A stretch of 64,000 nt of DNA from Delphinapterus leucas. Lineage: Eukaryota > Chordata > Mammalia > Artiodactyla > Monodontidae. The stretch is from positions 68,838,758 to 68,902,757 of the forward strand of contig NW_022098069.1 in the NCBI RefSeq assembly GCF_002288925.2, read 5' to 3'. The notes beneath the pieces were generated by a model. The model worked only from the letters and a program-made list of their open reading frames with translations, was not told the origin of the DNA and did no database searches. Shown in pieces: positions 49,075 to 58,949 of the stretch. Numbering within the stretch: the stretch's first letter is position 1; every line of letters starts with the position of its first letter. Position numbers and translations under genes: made by a program.

Positions 49075-51045
49075 TGCATTTCTTTATTTTTTTTCTAAGA
49101 TAATTCACATGCCATAAAATTCACCATTTTTAAGTGTACAATTTACTGGTTTTTTAGTATATTCACAAAGTGGTGCAACCATTACCACTATCTAACTGCA
49201 GAGCTTTTTCGTCACTCCAAAAACACCCTACACCCGCTAGCAGTCACTCCCCAGCCCCCTCTTCTCCCAGCCCTTGGCAGCCCCTTTATCTACTTTGTAT
49301 TTCTGTGGATTTTGGTCTCTTCTTGACATTTTGTATACATGGAATCATGCTCTTCTTTCTGGCTTTTCTGATTCCACTGTAACAAGGTTCATCCATGTTT
49401 TAGCATGTATCATTTGTTTTTAGAGTCAAATAATATTCCGTTGTATGGATATACCAAATTTTGTTTATCCATTTGTCAATTGATAGACATTTGGGTAGTT
49501 TCCACTTTTTGGCTATTATGAATAATGCTGCTACGAACATTCATTGACGTGCTTTTGTGTGAACACAGTTTTCATTTCATATATGTATATGAATGCAATT
49601 GCTAGGTCATACGGTGACTCTGTGTTTAATTTTTTGAGGAGCTGCCAGACTCTTCTCTATATTTATGTTCGCACCAGCATTGTATGAAGGTTCCAATTAT
49701 TCCACACCCTTGACAGCCCTTGTTATTTTCTGTTTTTTGTTTGTTTGTTTTTTATTATAGCTATTTTAGTGGGTGTGAAGTGATAACTCATTGTGGTTTT
49801 GATTTACATTTTACTAATGACTATCTTGAAAATCTTCTCACATACTTACTGGCTATTTTTGTAGATTCTTTGGGGAAATGTCTATTCAAATACTTTGTCC
49901 ACTTTTAAATTGGGTTGTCTTTTTACTGTTGAGTTGTAACAGTTCTTTATATATTTTGGAGACTAGACTCTCATCATATATATGGTTTGCAAAATTTTCT
50001 CCCATTCTCTGGATACCTTTCATTTTCTCTAAAGTCTGATTTGATACACAAAACTTTCTAATTTGGATGAAGTACAATTTATCTATTGTTGCTTGTGTCT
50101 TTAGTGCCATATCTAAGAAACCATTGCCTAATCCAAGGTCACAAAGATTTATACCTATGTTTTCATCTAAGAGTGTTCATAGTTTTACATTTAAGTCTAT
50201 GATCTATGTTGAGTTAGTTAATTTTTTAAAATATAGTGTGAGGCAGGGGTCCAAATTAATTCTTTTCATGTGAATATCTAGTCCCAACACCTTTGTTGGA
50301 AAGACTCTTCTTTCCCCATTGAATGGTTTTGGCATCCTTGTTGAAAATCAGTTGATCATAAATGTCAGAGTTTATTTTTTGACTCTCAATTCTATTGCAT
50401 TGATTTATATGTCTACCCTTAATCCTGTATCACACTGTCCTATACATTGTAGCTTTGTAGAAAGTTTTGAAATCAAGTCTTCCAACTCTGTTCTGCTTGT
50501 TCACGACTGTTTTGGCTATTCTCAGTCCTTCACTTGTCCATATCAGTTTCATAAGTGGCTTGTCAATTTCTTCAAAAAAGGAAGTTGGAATTTTGACAGA
50601 GAATGCATTGAAGCTGTAGATCAATTTGAGTATTACCATCTTAACAATATTGTCTTTCAATCCGTGAATACAGATGTCTTCCCATTTATTTACATCTTAT
50701 TTAATTTCTTCCAAATAATGTTTTGTAGTTTTTGGTATACAAGTCTTGAACTTCTTTGGTTAAATTTATTCCTAAATATTTTATTTATTTTGATGCTATT
50801 GTAAATGGAATTGTTTCCTTAATTTCATTTTTGGATTGTTCTTTACTAGTGTTAAGAAATACAACTGATTTTAATGTACTGATCTTGTATCCTGCAACCT
50901 TGCTGAAGTCATTTATTAGCTCAGATAGTTGTGTGTGTGTCTATGTTTGTGTATGCGTATTCTTCAGGGTTTTCTATATATAAGATTGTGTACTCTGCAA
51001 ATACAGATAGATTTACTTCTTCCTTGGCAAACTGGATCCTTTTAT
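49075..51045 (-). mobile_element. L1 LINE, 5'-truncated, antisense
   Basis: On the minus strand the 3' UTR (49,075-49,900) follows a broken ORF2 tail. The complement of 50,660-50,430 encodes the blocks IVKMVILKLIYSFNA, LMKLIWTSEGLRIAK and RLDFKTFYKATM, and 50,110-49,886 encodes NFANHIYDESLVSKIYKELLQL. These align in order to the C-terminal half of L1 ORF2. Multiple stops make it inactive. It is older than the L1 at 11.8-17.8 kb. Confidence 0.88.
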
Positions 51046-51047
51046 TT

Positions 51048-51210
51048 CATTTCTTACCTAATTACTCCATTATAAGAACCCACCCTTGTGACTTCATTTA
51101 ACCTTAATTACCTACTTAAAAGGCCCCATCTCCAAATACAGTCACACTGAAGGTTAGAACTTCAACATAGGAATCTGGGGGAGGGGGGACACAATTCAGT
51201 CCATGACAGT
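51048..51210 (-). mobile_element. MaLR (MST/MLT1-like) LTR 5' part, antisense
   Basis: AAAAGGCCCCATCTCCAAATAC, CTTCAACATAGGAATCTGGG and ACACAATTCAGTCCATGAC are the complement of the U3 start of MaLR LTRs. It abuts the L1, so it was probably the older host sequence. Confidence 0.85.
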
Positions 51211-53379
51211 TATCTGCAACTTACAAGAGTTGTAAAGTTGCTCAAAGACAAAGGTACAGAGACCCCACAGAATCAGATAACCTAGACAATGCCTAATTTT
51301 CCATTGAAGATATATAGTAATCATTTCTGTCCACTTAAAAGTCTTTCAGATTTTTTCCCTGCAGTTAAGAAAAAAGTATTTGCTATTCTTATACGTTTAT
51401 TTGTCCAATTGAATTTTACAATATTGTTAGATTGTGTTAAAATGGTGCTAAAATTTTAAACTAATATTGTTTAAAAAATTTAAATATGGTTAGGGGTATT
51501 TGACATTGTTATTTTACTGTATGTTTCCATCCAGGAACAGTTAAAATTTTTTTTAAGTTCTCATTAAATCTTTGTACTTTTCATCATTTAGATTCTGAAC
51601 AATTCTTATTAATTCCAAAGTAATTTACCTTGGTGTTGTAAGGGAAATTCCTCTTTCCTTTATGGTTCCTAAGTAGTTATTACTGGAAACCAATGGTTTT
51701 TAAAAATAATGAGTTTTGTATCCATCATCTTATAGAATTCTCCTATTGGTTCTAGTTATTTTTCAAAATTATATTTATTTTAATATTCATCCTTATAGTT
51801 GGGTAAATTGAGAATGTAAGTTGAGTGCTTATGGTTCAGCTGAGAGCAAATTGATTGCATCTAAGAATATTTTGTCTGTCTCTGTGTGTGTGTACAGGGG
51901 TGTGTTGAGAAGAGTCTGGGTAGGAACATGAGACAACTTTCTTAATGATGTCTTCTTGGAATTAACACTATTTGTCTTGGAGACCTAGATTCCCAGAGCT
52001 GGCTTATCCATTTCATGTGACATCTCCTCCTCTGGTTTTAGAAGGAGCTAGGAAACAAGCAGTTATTGTACATGGGATGCAGTTCCTCAGGACCTGTGGT
52101 CTATTAGCACACAGATTCCTTAACTGCTTGTAGGTGTTCCCCAAATTTCTGGATGCTACTGTTCAAAAATATTTTGACTTAGCTTTTATCCCTTTGCTCT
52201 TGGAATACTCAGGTTTGTGTGACACGGAGTTCAAGGCTTCTTCAAATCTAACTCGATTTCAAAGTTAAGTGGCAACCTGATGCATGCTGCAGTAGCTTTA
52301 AGCATTCCCTAGGATACCCACAGAGATCGTCTGGAAGGGAGCTGTTTGTCTTAACAGATTTTCAAAGCAGATAAAACCTGTCCATTTTGGAGAGAGATGT
52401 CAGAGAACATACATCAGCCCGGAGAAGATTACTCGTGGTTTTAAAGCTCCAAAGAATCGATTCATACGTCCTAGAAATGCATCTAGAGTTAAATACCTCT
52501 TGGAGACTTATGAACAAGTGCACTGATGGATAATCTTTTGAAACCAAATATGTTCTTAAATAGAGGAATTTCTGTATTCTCACATCTTCCAAGAAGCTTT
52601 CCCTAACCCCTGCCTACCCTCAAGCTGAGTTACCCCTTATCTGAAATCTCACGAAACTTTATTTTTACACTTCTATGGCCTTGACACTTTCTGCTGGTAT
52701 TTGTGTTGTTCGTGCTCCCCATGTATCAGCCTCACTGTGCCAGAAGATTGGGTATCTCCCACTGCACTTACTGAAATGCTTTGCAAACAGTAGGTGCTCA
52801 GTATATGAAGTTCTGTGGATGGACATTTCGATAATCTGTAGTACCTGTTATATTCTACTGAAAATTAGCAAAGTGCAATTAACCTCAATTTTGTAGTTTG
52901 GGATTTTCAGTAAACTACCCTCCCTCCAAGAAATGCCTAACAGTTTAGCTAGAATAAGACATTAACATACTTCTATCACGATGAGGATTTGAGGCCCATC
53001 TTCATCTTTCCACTTTTGTCTAATTCAAGTTAGCCAGGCTAGTAAAAGAAAAGCCTTTTCCTCTTAGCAACCCAACCCGCTCCCCTTCTCTGGCCTCTTT
53101 CTTCGCTTATGTTAGTGAACTACTTCAGCCTCTGCCTTCAGTGTTAACAGTTTGTGCTTGTGCGTAACCCTCGGCTTTTGGTGATGAGAGATGTTCGAAA
53201 CCTATTCTGACACAGAACCCTTCCTCGCTTCCGATTCCTCTGCTTCTTGGGGGTGGAAATAGTTTCTCCGCTTTGAAACGCTGGCAGGGAAAAAGAATGG
53301 GGGAGAAAATTGCATTTAAACTTTGAAAAGTTGAATCACGGCTGGTTGCACAGCAAAAGCTCCGCAGTGTGGAGAAAGT
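51211..53379. other. Unassigned sequence immediately upstream of FGF2
   Basis: No named repeat was found over the last 2 kb before the CpG island, in contrast to most of the window. No coding frame is supported. Distal promoter elements of FGF2 could lie here, which is inference from position only. Confidence 0.45.
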
Positions 53380-53479
53380 CTGAATGTGATTTGGTTTGCA
53401 CGGGGTTGGGCTGGGCGCCTTCGGGGGGAACCGGCGGGGTCGAGCCCCCGGAGCGGCGAAGGCCCGAAACGTGGCCTCC

Positions 53480-53600
53480 CGCCGCATCCCCGCACCTCCC
53501 CCGCCCCCCGGCTGCGTTCGGGCTGCCCCCCCGCCCCGGCCACGGAGGTCGCGCGCTTGCGTGTTGCGGCCAGAGCGCCCGACCCGGAGACCGGTCGCAG
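53480..53600 (+). promoter_or_regulatory. FGF2: Probable FGF2 core promoter, TATA-less with GC boxes
   Basis: Sp1-type boxes are seen in complement form at 53,497-53,509 (CTCCCCCGCCCCCC) and 53,525-53,539 (CCCCCCGCCCCGGC). No TATA box is at a suitable place. In human FGF2 the mRNA leader is about 484 bases before the AUG, which would put the start near 53,560 here. This position is estimated from homology, not seen directly. Confidence 0.5.
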
Positions 53601-53888
53601 AAAACGCCGAGCGAGTAGGGGGCGGCGCGCAGGAAGGGAGGAGGACCGGGGACCTGCGGGGTTGGTGGGCGTTCGCGGGTGGAGACGTAGAAGATGTGAC
53701 GCCGTGGCCCGGCTGCTGCCAGACCAGCGGACGCTGTGCCGGCGGTTGCAAAAGGATCCCTGGCGCTGCAGCGGCCCTCCCGAGAGCGGCGGCTGCGGAG
53801 ACACCCAGCCCTCACTCCCAGCTCCCGGGCCGCTCGGCTCCCCGCGCTCTAGGGCCGGCGGAGAGGGAAGCTGCGGAACAGTTTGAGG
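53564..53888 (+). other. FGF2: FGF2 5' leader, region of the human 34-kDa extension
   Basis: In human FGF2 a far-upstream CUG starts a 34-kDa isoform through this region, and the leader carries an IRES. Here a related peptide, GDVEDVTP, is encoded at 53,681-53,704, but in frame 2 relative to the FGF2 frame (frame 0). In the FGF2 frame itself, TAG at 53,850-53,852 lies 12 codons before the first conserved CUG. The 34-kDa reading frame is therefore not continuous. The transcription start is approximate. Confidence 0.7.
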
Positions 53889-54047
53889 CTGGGGGCCCGC
53901 GGGCGCGGCCGCGTGCCGCGGGGAGGGAGGCTGGGGGGCCGGGGCCGGGGCCGCGCCCCGGAGCGCGTCCGAGGCCGGGGCCGGGGCGCGGCAACTCCCC
54001 GCGCGGCTCCAGGGGCTCGGGGACCCCGGCAGGGCGCTGGCGGGGCC
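53889..54047 (+). CDS. FGF2: FGF2 high-molecular-weight N-terminal extension (CUG-initiated)
   Basis: In mammals FGF2 mRNA is also translated from CUG codons, giving nuclear isoforms with an Arg/Gly-rich N terminus that acts as a nuclear signal and is arginine-methylated. Here the frame is open for 53 codons before the AUG (human has 55). It is rich in RGRGR and GRGRGR blocks. CTG at 53,889 (human CUG1 position) and at 53,931 (CUG3 position) both sit in the same context, AGG CTG GGG, with A at -3 and G at +4. The human CUG2 position is CCG (53,916-53,918). A triple GGGGCC unit (53,935-53,952) encodes the Gly-Arg repeat and could form a G-quadruplex in the RNA. Initiation is inferred from homology. 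Confidence 0.85.
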
Positions 54048-54225
54048 ATGGCAGCCGGGAGCATCACCACGCTGCCCGCCCTGCCGGAGGACGGCGGCAG
54101 CGACGCCTTCCCGCCCGGCCACTTCAAGGACCCGAAGCGGCTGTACTGCAAAAACGGGGGCTTCTTCCTGCGCATCCACCCCGACGGCCGAGTGGACGGG
54201 GTCCGCGAGAAGAGCGACCCTCACG
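54048..54225 (+). CDS. FGF2: FGF2 (basic fibroblast growth factor), exon 1 coding part
   Basis: FGF2 is a heparin-binding growth factor, exported without a signal peptide, that signals through FGF receptors in growth, wound repair and vessel formation. Exon 1 encodes residues 1-59 of about 155 plus the first base of codon 60. It begins MAAGSITTLPALPEDGG and includes HFKDPKRLYCKNGGFFLRI and the DGR motif at residues 46-48. No signal peptide is present, as expected. The ATG lies in strong context (GCCATGG). Residue 19 is Asp where human and cow have Gly. The remaining two coding exons lie beyond the window. Recognition is near certain. Confidence 0.99.
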
Positions 54226-54231
54226 GTGAGT
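54226..54231 (+). promoter_or_regulatory. FGF2: Splice donor of FGF2 exon 1
   Basis: GTGAGT follows CACG directly and is a perfect consensus donor. It splits codon 60 after its first base, at the position of the known first FGF2 intron. Confidence 0.96.
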
Positions 54232-55135
54232 GCTGGCCGGCTCTTCCTACCCCGCGCCGTCTCCATCCCCTGCCGTTCTCTCTCCCTTCCCTGCCTTCCA
54301 GCCTCCGCGCTCTTTCCTTCTCTTCACTCTGACCCCAGTGGGGCTTGTGGTCTCTCCCCGCGCGGCCCTCGGCGGTTTTGGGTTCACCACTCGGCCCCTC
54401 CTGCTCCGAGCTGCGGTGGCGGGTAGACGCTCGCCCAGGCTTTGGAGTGTGCTGGTTTCCACTGGTAAACCAGTCCCCCGGGCCCGGAGCCGCAGGGCGC
54501 CCGGGCCTTGCCGGCGACTCTGTGGGCTCAGACAACCTGTCGCGTCGGGGATGCCCGGCGGCCGAGCAGAGGTGGGTAGCTCACGGAGGTGCCGCCGGCG
54601 CCCCCAGCCTGAAGTTCCGACCCCTTCTCTGTGGGATGCGCGCAGTCCCCGGGACAAAGCCAGGAGGGACCGCAGACGAATTAAACGTTCCTTATTGGAA
54701 AGATACCTTTCCAGAGTCGTGCCCTTAAATTCCAGGTTGGTAGGATCCAAGGCAGTTGGCACACTGCTGTCACCCATCCATTTCTGTTTTTTTCCCCGAA
54801 TTTCGGAAAACTGAAAAAGCAGAAAATATGGACTGTATTAATAAAGTGCTATAGACTTTTGTTGCAGTAGTGAAAAGAACTGCAAAAACTTTAATCTTCC
54901 ACTTGCAGTTATTAGCTATGGGACCTTGAGCGACCCTTAACCCTTGAGCCCGTTTCCTCATCTCGAAAGGGGGGGATAATCAACCTTGCATCAGGCTTGA
55001 GGATCAAATGAGGATTTATATGAAGTGCACAGAGGACTCAGTTTACTAGTATGCAGTTTCGTTTTCTGTAAAAATAAAATGAAATAAAATAAAATCTATC
55101 TGTGGTTATAGAAAGAAGATGGGCCTAAGTCATTA

Positions 55136-55311
55136 GTTCTCAAACTTTAGGGATGCATCAGAATCACCTGGAAGGTTTGTTATAACACACGGCTGAACCA
55201 TCTCCCAGAGTTTCAGATTGCTTAGGTCTGGAGTGGGGCCTGATTTGCATTTCTAACAAGTTCCCAGGTGATGCTGACCAGGGAGCACACTTTGAGAACC
55301 CACTGGTCTAG
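55136..55311 (+). mobile_element. MER5A-type hAT-Charlie element
   Basis: TTAGTTCTCAAACTTTAGGG, GCATCAGAATCACCTGGAAGG, CATTTCTAACAAGTTCCCAGG and CACTTTGAGAACCCACTGG make a clear MER5A copy with terminal inverted repeats. Nonautonomous and very old. Confidence 0.93.
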
Positions 55312-56227
55312 AGAAAAGATGGAGAAAAAGGTGTAAAATGGGCTGGTAAAAATACTGATGAATTGGAAGTGAGAGAAAGAGATCAGATATATTTTAACTG
55401 TCACCCTGTAAGTGTAGGTAAAACATCTCTTTTGAAAGCTGTTTGTTCTGCCAGTCCTTCCTTTATGGGTTTCAGGTGGAAAACCTGATCCCCTTTTTGC
55501 CTGAGAAAAGACCCGCAGGAGTCCGTCTTTACCTTATGATGCTAATGGTGTGTCCTTCACTTTGGAATGCGGGAGTAGGAAGTGGAGAGAGCTCTGCAGC
55601 CAAGCCTCCATTGACAAATTCGGGAATGGGAATGTGCTTTCATAAGAATTGAGTCTTTATTGGTTCCAAAATAGCAACAAGCAAAAGATGCAGGCCTGTA
55701 ATTTTTTTCAGGCCTACCGTAATTAAAAAGTTTTCTCATGTACTATCCAGTAAATCTGAAAAGATGCTTTTAGTCCAGTCTATCGGTAGCGCTCCTTCTC
55801 TATTTTGGTAACTTAAATGGATTTCACAAAATTATCTTTGTGTTTGGAGTTTGTTCTGCAGTTGTCTGCCAGGCTAGACCCGCTGGTTAGGGCAAGGTGC
55901 ACATATGTCCCAATTAGTTTTGCTCTTTTCTAGTAGCACAAAAAGGAGCATGTTCTTTGACGAGAAGACAGAAGAACTCTCTCCCAGATTGGGTTCATAT
56001 TGAGGCTTCCCCTAGTATTCTCTTTTTTTTTCCAGACATTTTATTAGTTACAGTTTTTTTCTTTGACACTCTCGATACCCTATTTCCTTTAGAACAAAAC
56101 TGTATAGGGGCTAGCGAGTGAGGGTAACTCTGAATTGCATACCGCATTACCACCCTTGTAAAAACAGCTGTTAACTTTTTATTCCCAGTTCTGGGCTGGG
56201 CTGTCATTTTTGTAATCTGATTTTAAC

Positions 56228-56448
56228 TCAGTGGTACTCAAATAGGATTGGTACTGCCTGCCCCCTTCCACCTCCAGGGAACATCTAGCAATGCCTGGAG
56301 ACATTTTTGGTTGTCACGCCTGGAAGGGTGCTATTGGCATTTAATAAGTAGAGGCCAGGGATGATGCTACAGTGCACAAGATACCTCCCTAATCCCTCAG
56401 CAAAAAATTTTCTGACCCTAAATGTTGGAAGTGCTAAGGTTGAGAAAC
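56228..56448 (+). mobile_element. Nonautonomous hAT-like element
   Basis: CAGTGGTACTCAAATAGG at the left pairs imperfectly with GTTGAGAAACCC at the right. The core AATGCCTGGAGACATTTTTGG and TTGTCACGCCTGG is a well-known mammalian hAT-Charlie motif. The subfamily is uncertain. Confidence 0.8.
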
Positions 56449-56985
56449 CCTACCAACTTGATAACTAGCTAAAGACAAGATGTTTAAAAGTGAAGAGTAG
56501 AATATTCATCCAGATCTGTGGAGAGCACTGATTTTTTAAAAATCACCTTGTACCAGGTGATAGCCTGACAAGAATGTAAACCTAAAAATGATAAATTTAG
56601 GCCACTTTTGTATAGCCCAACCTGGACATAAGTTTAAGTACAGTGTTTTTTTCTGGCATGTCGAAGGCGTACTGATAGTTGACCAAACCAGGAGGAGACT
56701 GATGGGAAATATATAAGAAAAAAAATGACTTAACAATATCCTCTGAATTACATCCCCTCCATTCCCCTGAACGAGCAAAACTGATCAGGAAACGTGGAGA
56801 AATCAGTTAACCGTTGCTACAGCTTCCCTCTGAATTAAGGCCCAGATATCTAGAACTGTTTGAAACGTTGGAAAACCCCAAGGCCCCATTCCTCAAACTG
56901 TTTTGCCCAATGGACCCTAAAATCTGTCATTGGAGATTTATTCCTTTGGCGTTAACACTTTCCGGACGTTTCTAAAATGCAAATA

Positions 56986-57150
56986 CAGTCTGCTCTCCGT
57001 ATCCGAGGGTTCCCCATCTGCGGAGATGAGGGTCAACAGTGCTGCGCCACGTTCCTCGAGGGACTTGAGGCTCCATGGTTGTTGGTACCTGCGGGGGATC
57101 CTGGAACCGGCCCCCCACGGATACCGAGGGAGGAGGGTCCCTCTGGAAGA
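56986..57150. mobile_element. Tigger-like (MER2/MER8-type) DNA element
   Basis: CAGTCTGCTCTCCGTATCCG at the left and the complementary CACGGATACCGAGGG at the right form inverted ends. The interior contains ACCTGCGGGGGATCCTGGAACC, typical of pogo/Tigger derivatives. CpG-rich, and now partly decayed. Confidence 0.78.
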
Positions 57151-57335
57151 GTTCAGCAGCGTTCGGATTTTACCGTTTAGCGTGGATTAAATTGCACGTG
57201 CAGTTTCTTCCCCAAAACCTGACCTGGAGGACCGGAGTTGGCGGAGCTGGGGGGCGGGGAGCTGTGAAGGCTGTGGCATGAATGTGGGGCGCTGCTTAGG
57301 GGCGGGGGCCGTAGCTCAGGTTCTGGAGAGGACAC

Positions 57336-57365
57336 GGGGCGGGGCGGGGCGGGGCGGGGCGGGGC
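57336..57365 (+). repeat. (GGGGC)6 tandem repeat
   Basis: Six exact GGGGC units, followed by GGACGGCGG. Each unit has a four-G run, so the strand can form G-quadruplexes. It may also supply several overlapping Sp1-type GGGGCGGGG sites. Confidence 0.98.
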
Positions 57366-57585
57366 GGACGGCGGCAGAAAGGAAGGGATCAGACGCCTGG
57401 ACGCCCGTGTTTCCAGCTTCACAGTGTTGCTGAAGATCACCTGTGCTTCTCACCTGGCTTCTCTCTTGAATTGCTTTCACAAGTTGCCTTTGAAAAGGCA
57501 ACTTTCTTTACAATCCTGGAATAACCTGTGTTTGATACGAGAGTCTTGCTAAAAGCATGATAAAAACAAGGACAGAGCGGGTGCT

Positions 57586-57614
57586 CCCCCCCCCCCCCCC
57601 CCCCCCCCCCCCCC
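57586..57614. repeat. C29 homopolymer
   Basis: Twenty-nine consecutive C on the plus strand, followed by GCGTGCACGGTGCACACCC. The length may be inexact, because such runs are difficult to sequence. It has i-motif / G-quadruplex potential. Confidence 0.93.
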
Positions 57615-58949
57615 GCGTGCACGGTGCACACCCACCACCTTCCCTTCGGCGTCCTGGATGTTTTTACAGGCCCCTTCCAAATGCCCATAGGAATGGGTAA
57701 CGTTAAGTGTATGCTCTAAAGTAGTGAACCACGTGAAAACATTCAGAAGAGAGAACATTTTATCCCAAGCAGCACGTACAACATGTGGTGGAGTATAGTA
57801 AGGGCAAAGTATGCTGCCTGTGTGCATTTTAGCATCAAATTTATTCCAGATGCTGTTATTTTGGAAAAAATGTAGGTAGTTAGAAGTGCTGGGTCGACCC
57901 TTGGGCCTCTCCCAGGAGGGCTTCTCCCAGGAGGTGACTGCCTGCTTGCCCCACTTCTCGGCTTCCAGGCTCCAGAGGACACTGAGCCTTGAAGAGACTG
58001 AGGGACCCGTCCACTCCCATGTGGAGAAGGGATGGGATCCCAGTCTGTGTGACCCCCGGTCTGTGTGACCCCCGTGCCGTGTGCCATGGCACATATTCCA
58101 TGCAACCCCTCATCGTTAAAAACATGAACTTGCGAAATTCAAGGGGAGGCTTCAGACTTTTTATTTCACAGATTTTAAAGATATTCTGGGAGAAAAAGGT
58201 TTTTTTTTTTGTTGTTTGTTTTTTAAAGGAAGTTTGTATAGTGTAGTAATGATCTGGCTAGATTCTGTGAGTGGATTATTGTTCTCTGTTCATGATTTAC
58301 GCACTTTGAGAAAGTGCTGGCACCTTAAGGTAGGAACCATGACTTCTCCATGTAAATAAACATCATAAAAGATTTGTATCTTTTACTCTGGGAATTCTCA
58401 CTAAATGTCAGCTGCTGATGAGAACATTCTGTGCGGACCATCCCGTGGAATAACTCCTCCTGGACCACATGACATACAAAAGCATGGTCGAGGTTTATAG
58501 CTCTCTTGGCGCAGCTAACACATACGTTTAGACACTTGGTCAGTCTTTTAATGAAGATGATTATATGTAACAAAATTATATTTGGAAAATATTTTGGAAT
58601 CTTAAAAGCTGGCTATTAGCATTTTTAAGGGTAATCTATACAGAGATGAATCATTTCTCAGGATAATTAGTTTAAAGCTCTCATTATGAATCCTGTTTTC
58701 TTTAAAAAGCACCTGAGATTTTTACCACGTACTGTGTGATATAAAATTCCTCAGGTATGTTGTGCATTTTGTTCATTCTTTTCTTTCGTGGCCAATACCC
58801 TAGAATCCTGTACGCTCTTCTACTTTATCTCCTTTTCTCTTTTTAATTCTGGATTCTGCACCAGGTATTCTACTTAAAATCATTCTGGGCCCCAGCAGTC
58901 TTCCAGTTCAATCACATGGACTTATCCAATTTGTGGCCCTACTTGTGAC

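Larger units (their letters stand above)
53380..54690. promoter_or_regulatory. FGF2: CpG island over the FGF2 promoter and exon 1
   Basis: GC content and CpG density rise abruptly at about 53,380 (GTTTGCACGGGGTTGGGC) and fall after about 54,690. The island covers the promoter, the whole leader, coding exon 1 and the start of intron 1. This fits a broadly active CpG-island promoter. Long open frames on both strands across it arise from the scarcity of AT-rich stop codons. Confidence 0.92.

Noticed and set aside
53396..54229. 277-codon plus-strand frame through the leader and exon 1
   Set aside because: It is not in the FGF2 frame over exon 1. Its only recognisable part, GDVEDVTP, is a remnant of the FGF2 upstream extension, reported as a finding.
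53316..54266. 316-codon open frame on the minus strand across the FGF2 promoter and exon 1
   Set aside because: It mirrors the CpG island; GC-rich DNA rarely contains stops. It is Pro/Ala/Arg/Gly-rich with no domain, and the known FGF2 antisense gene (NUDT6) lies at the other end of the gene.
57549..58094. 181-codon minus-strand frame with a long Gly run
   Set aside because: The Gly run is the C29 homopolymer read on the other strand. There is no domain, and the length of the run is uncertain.
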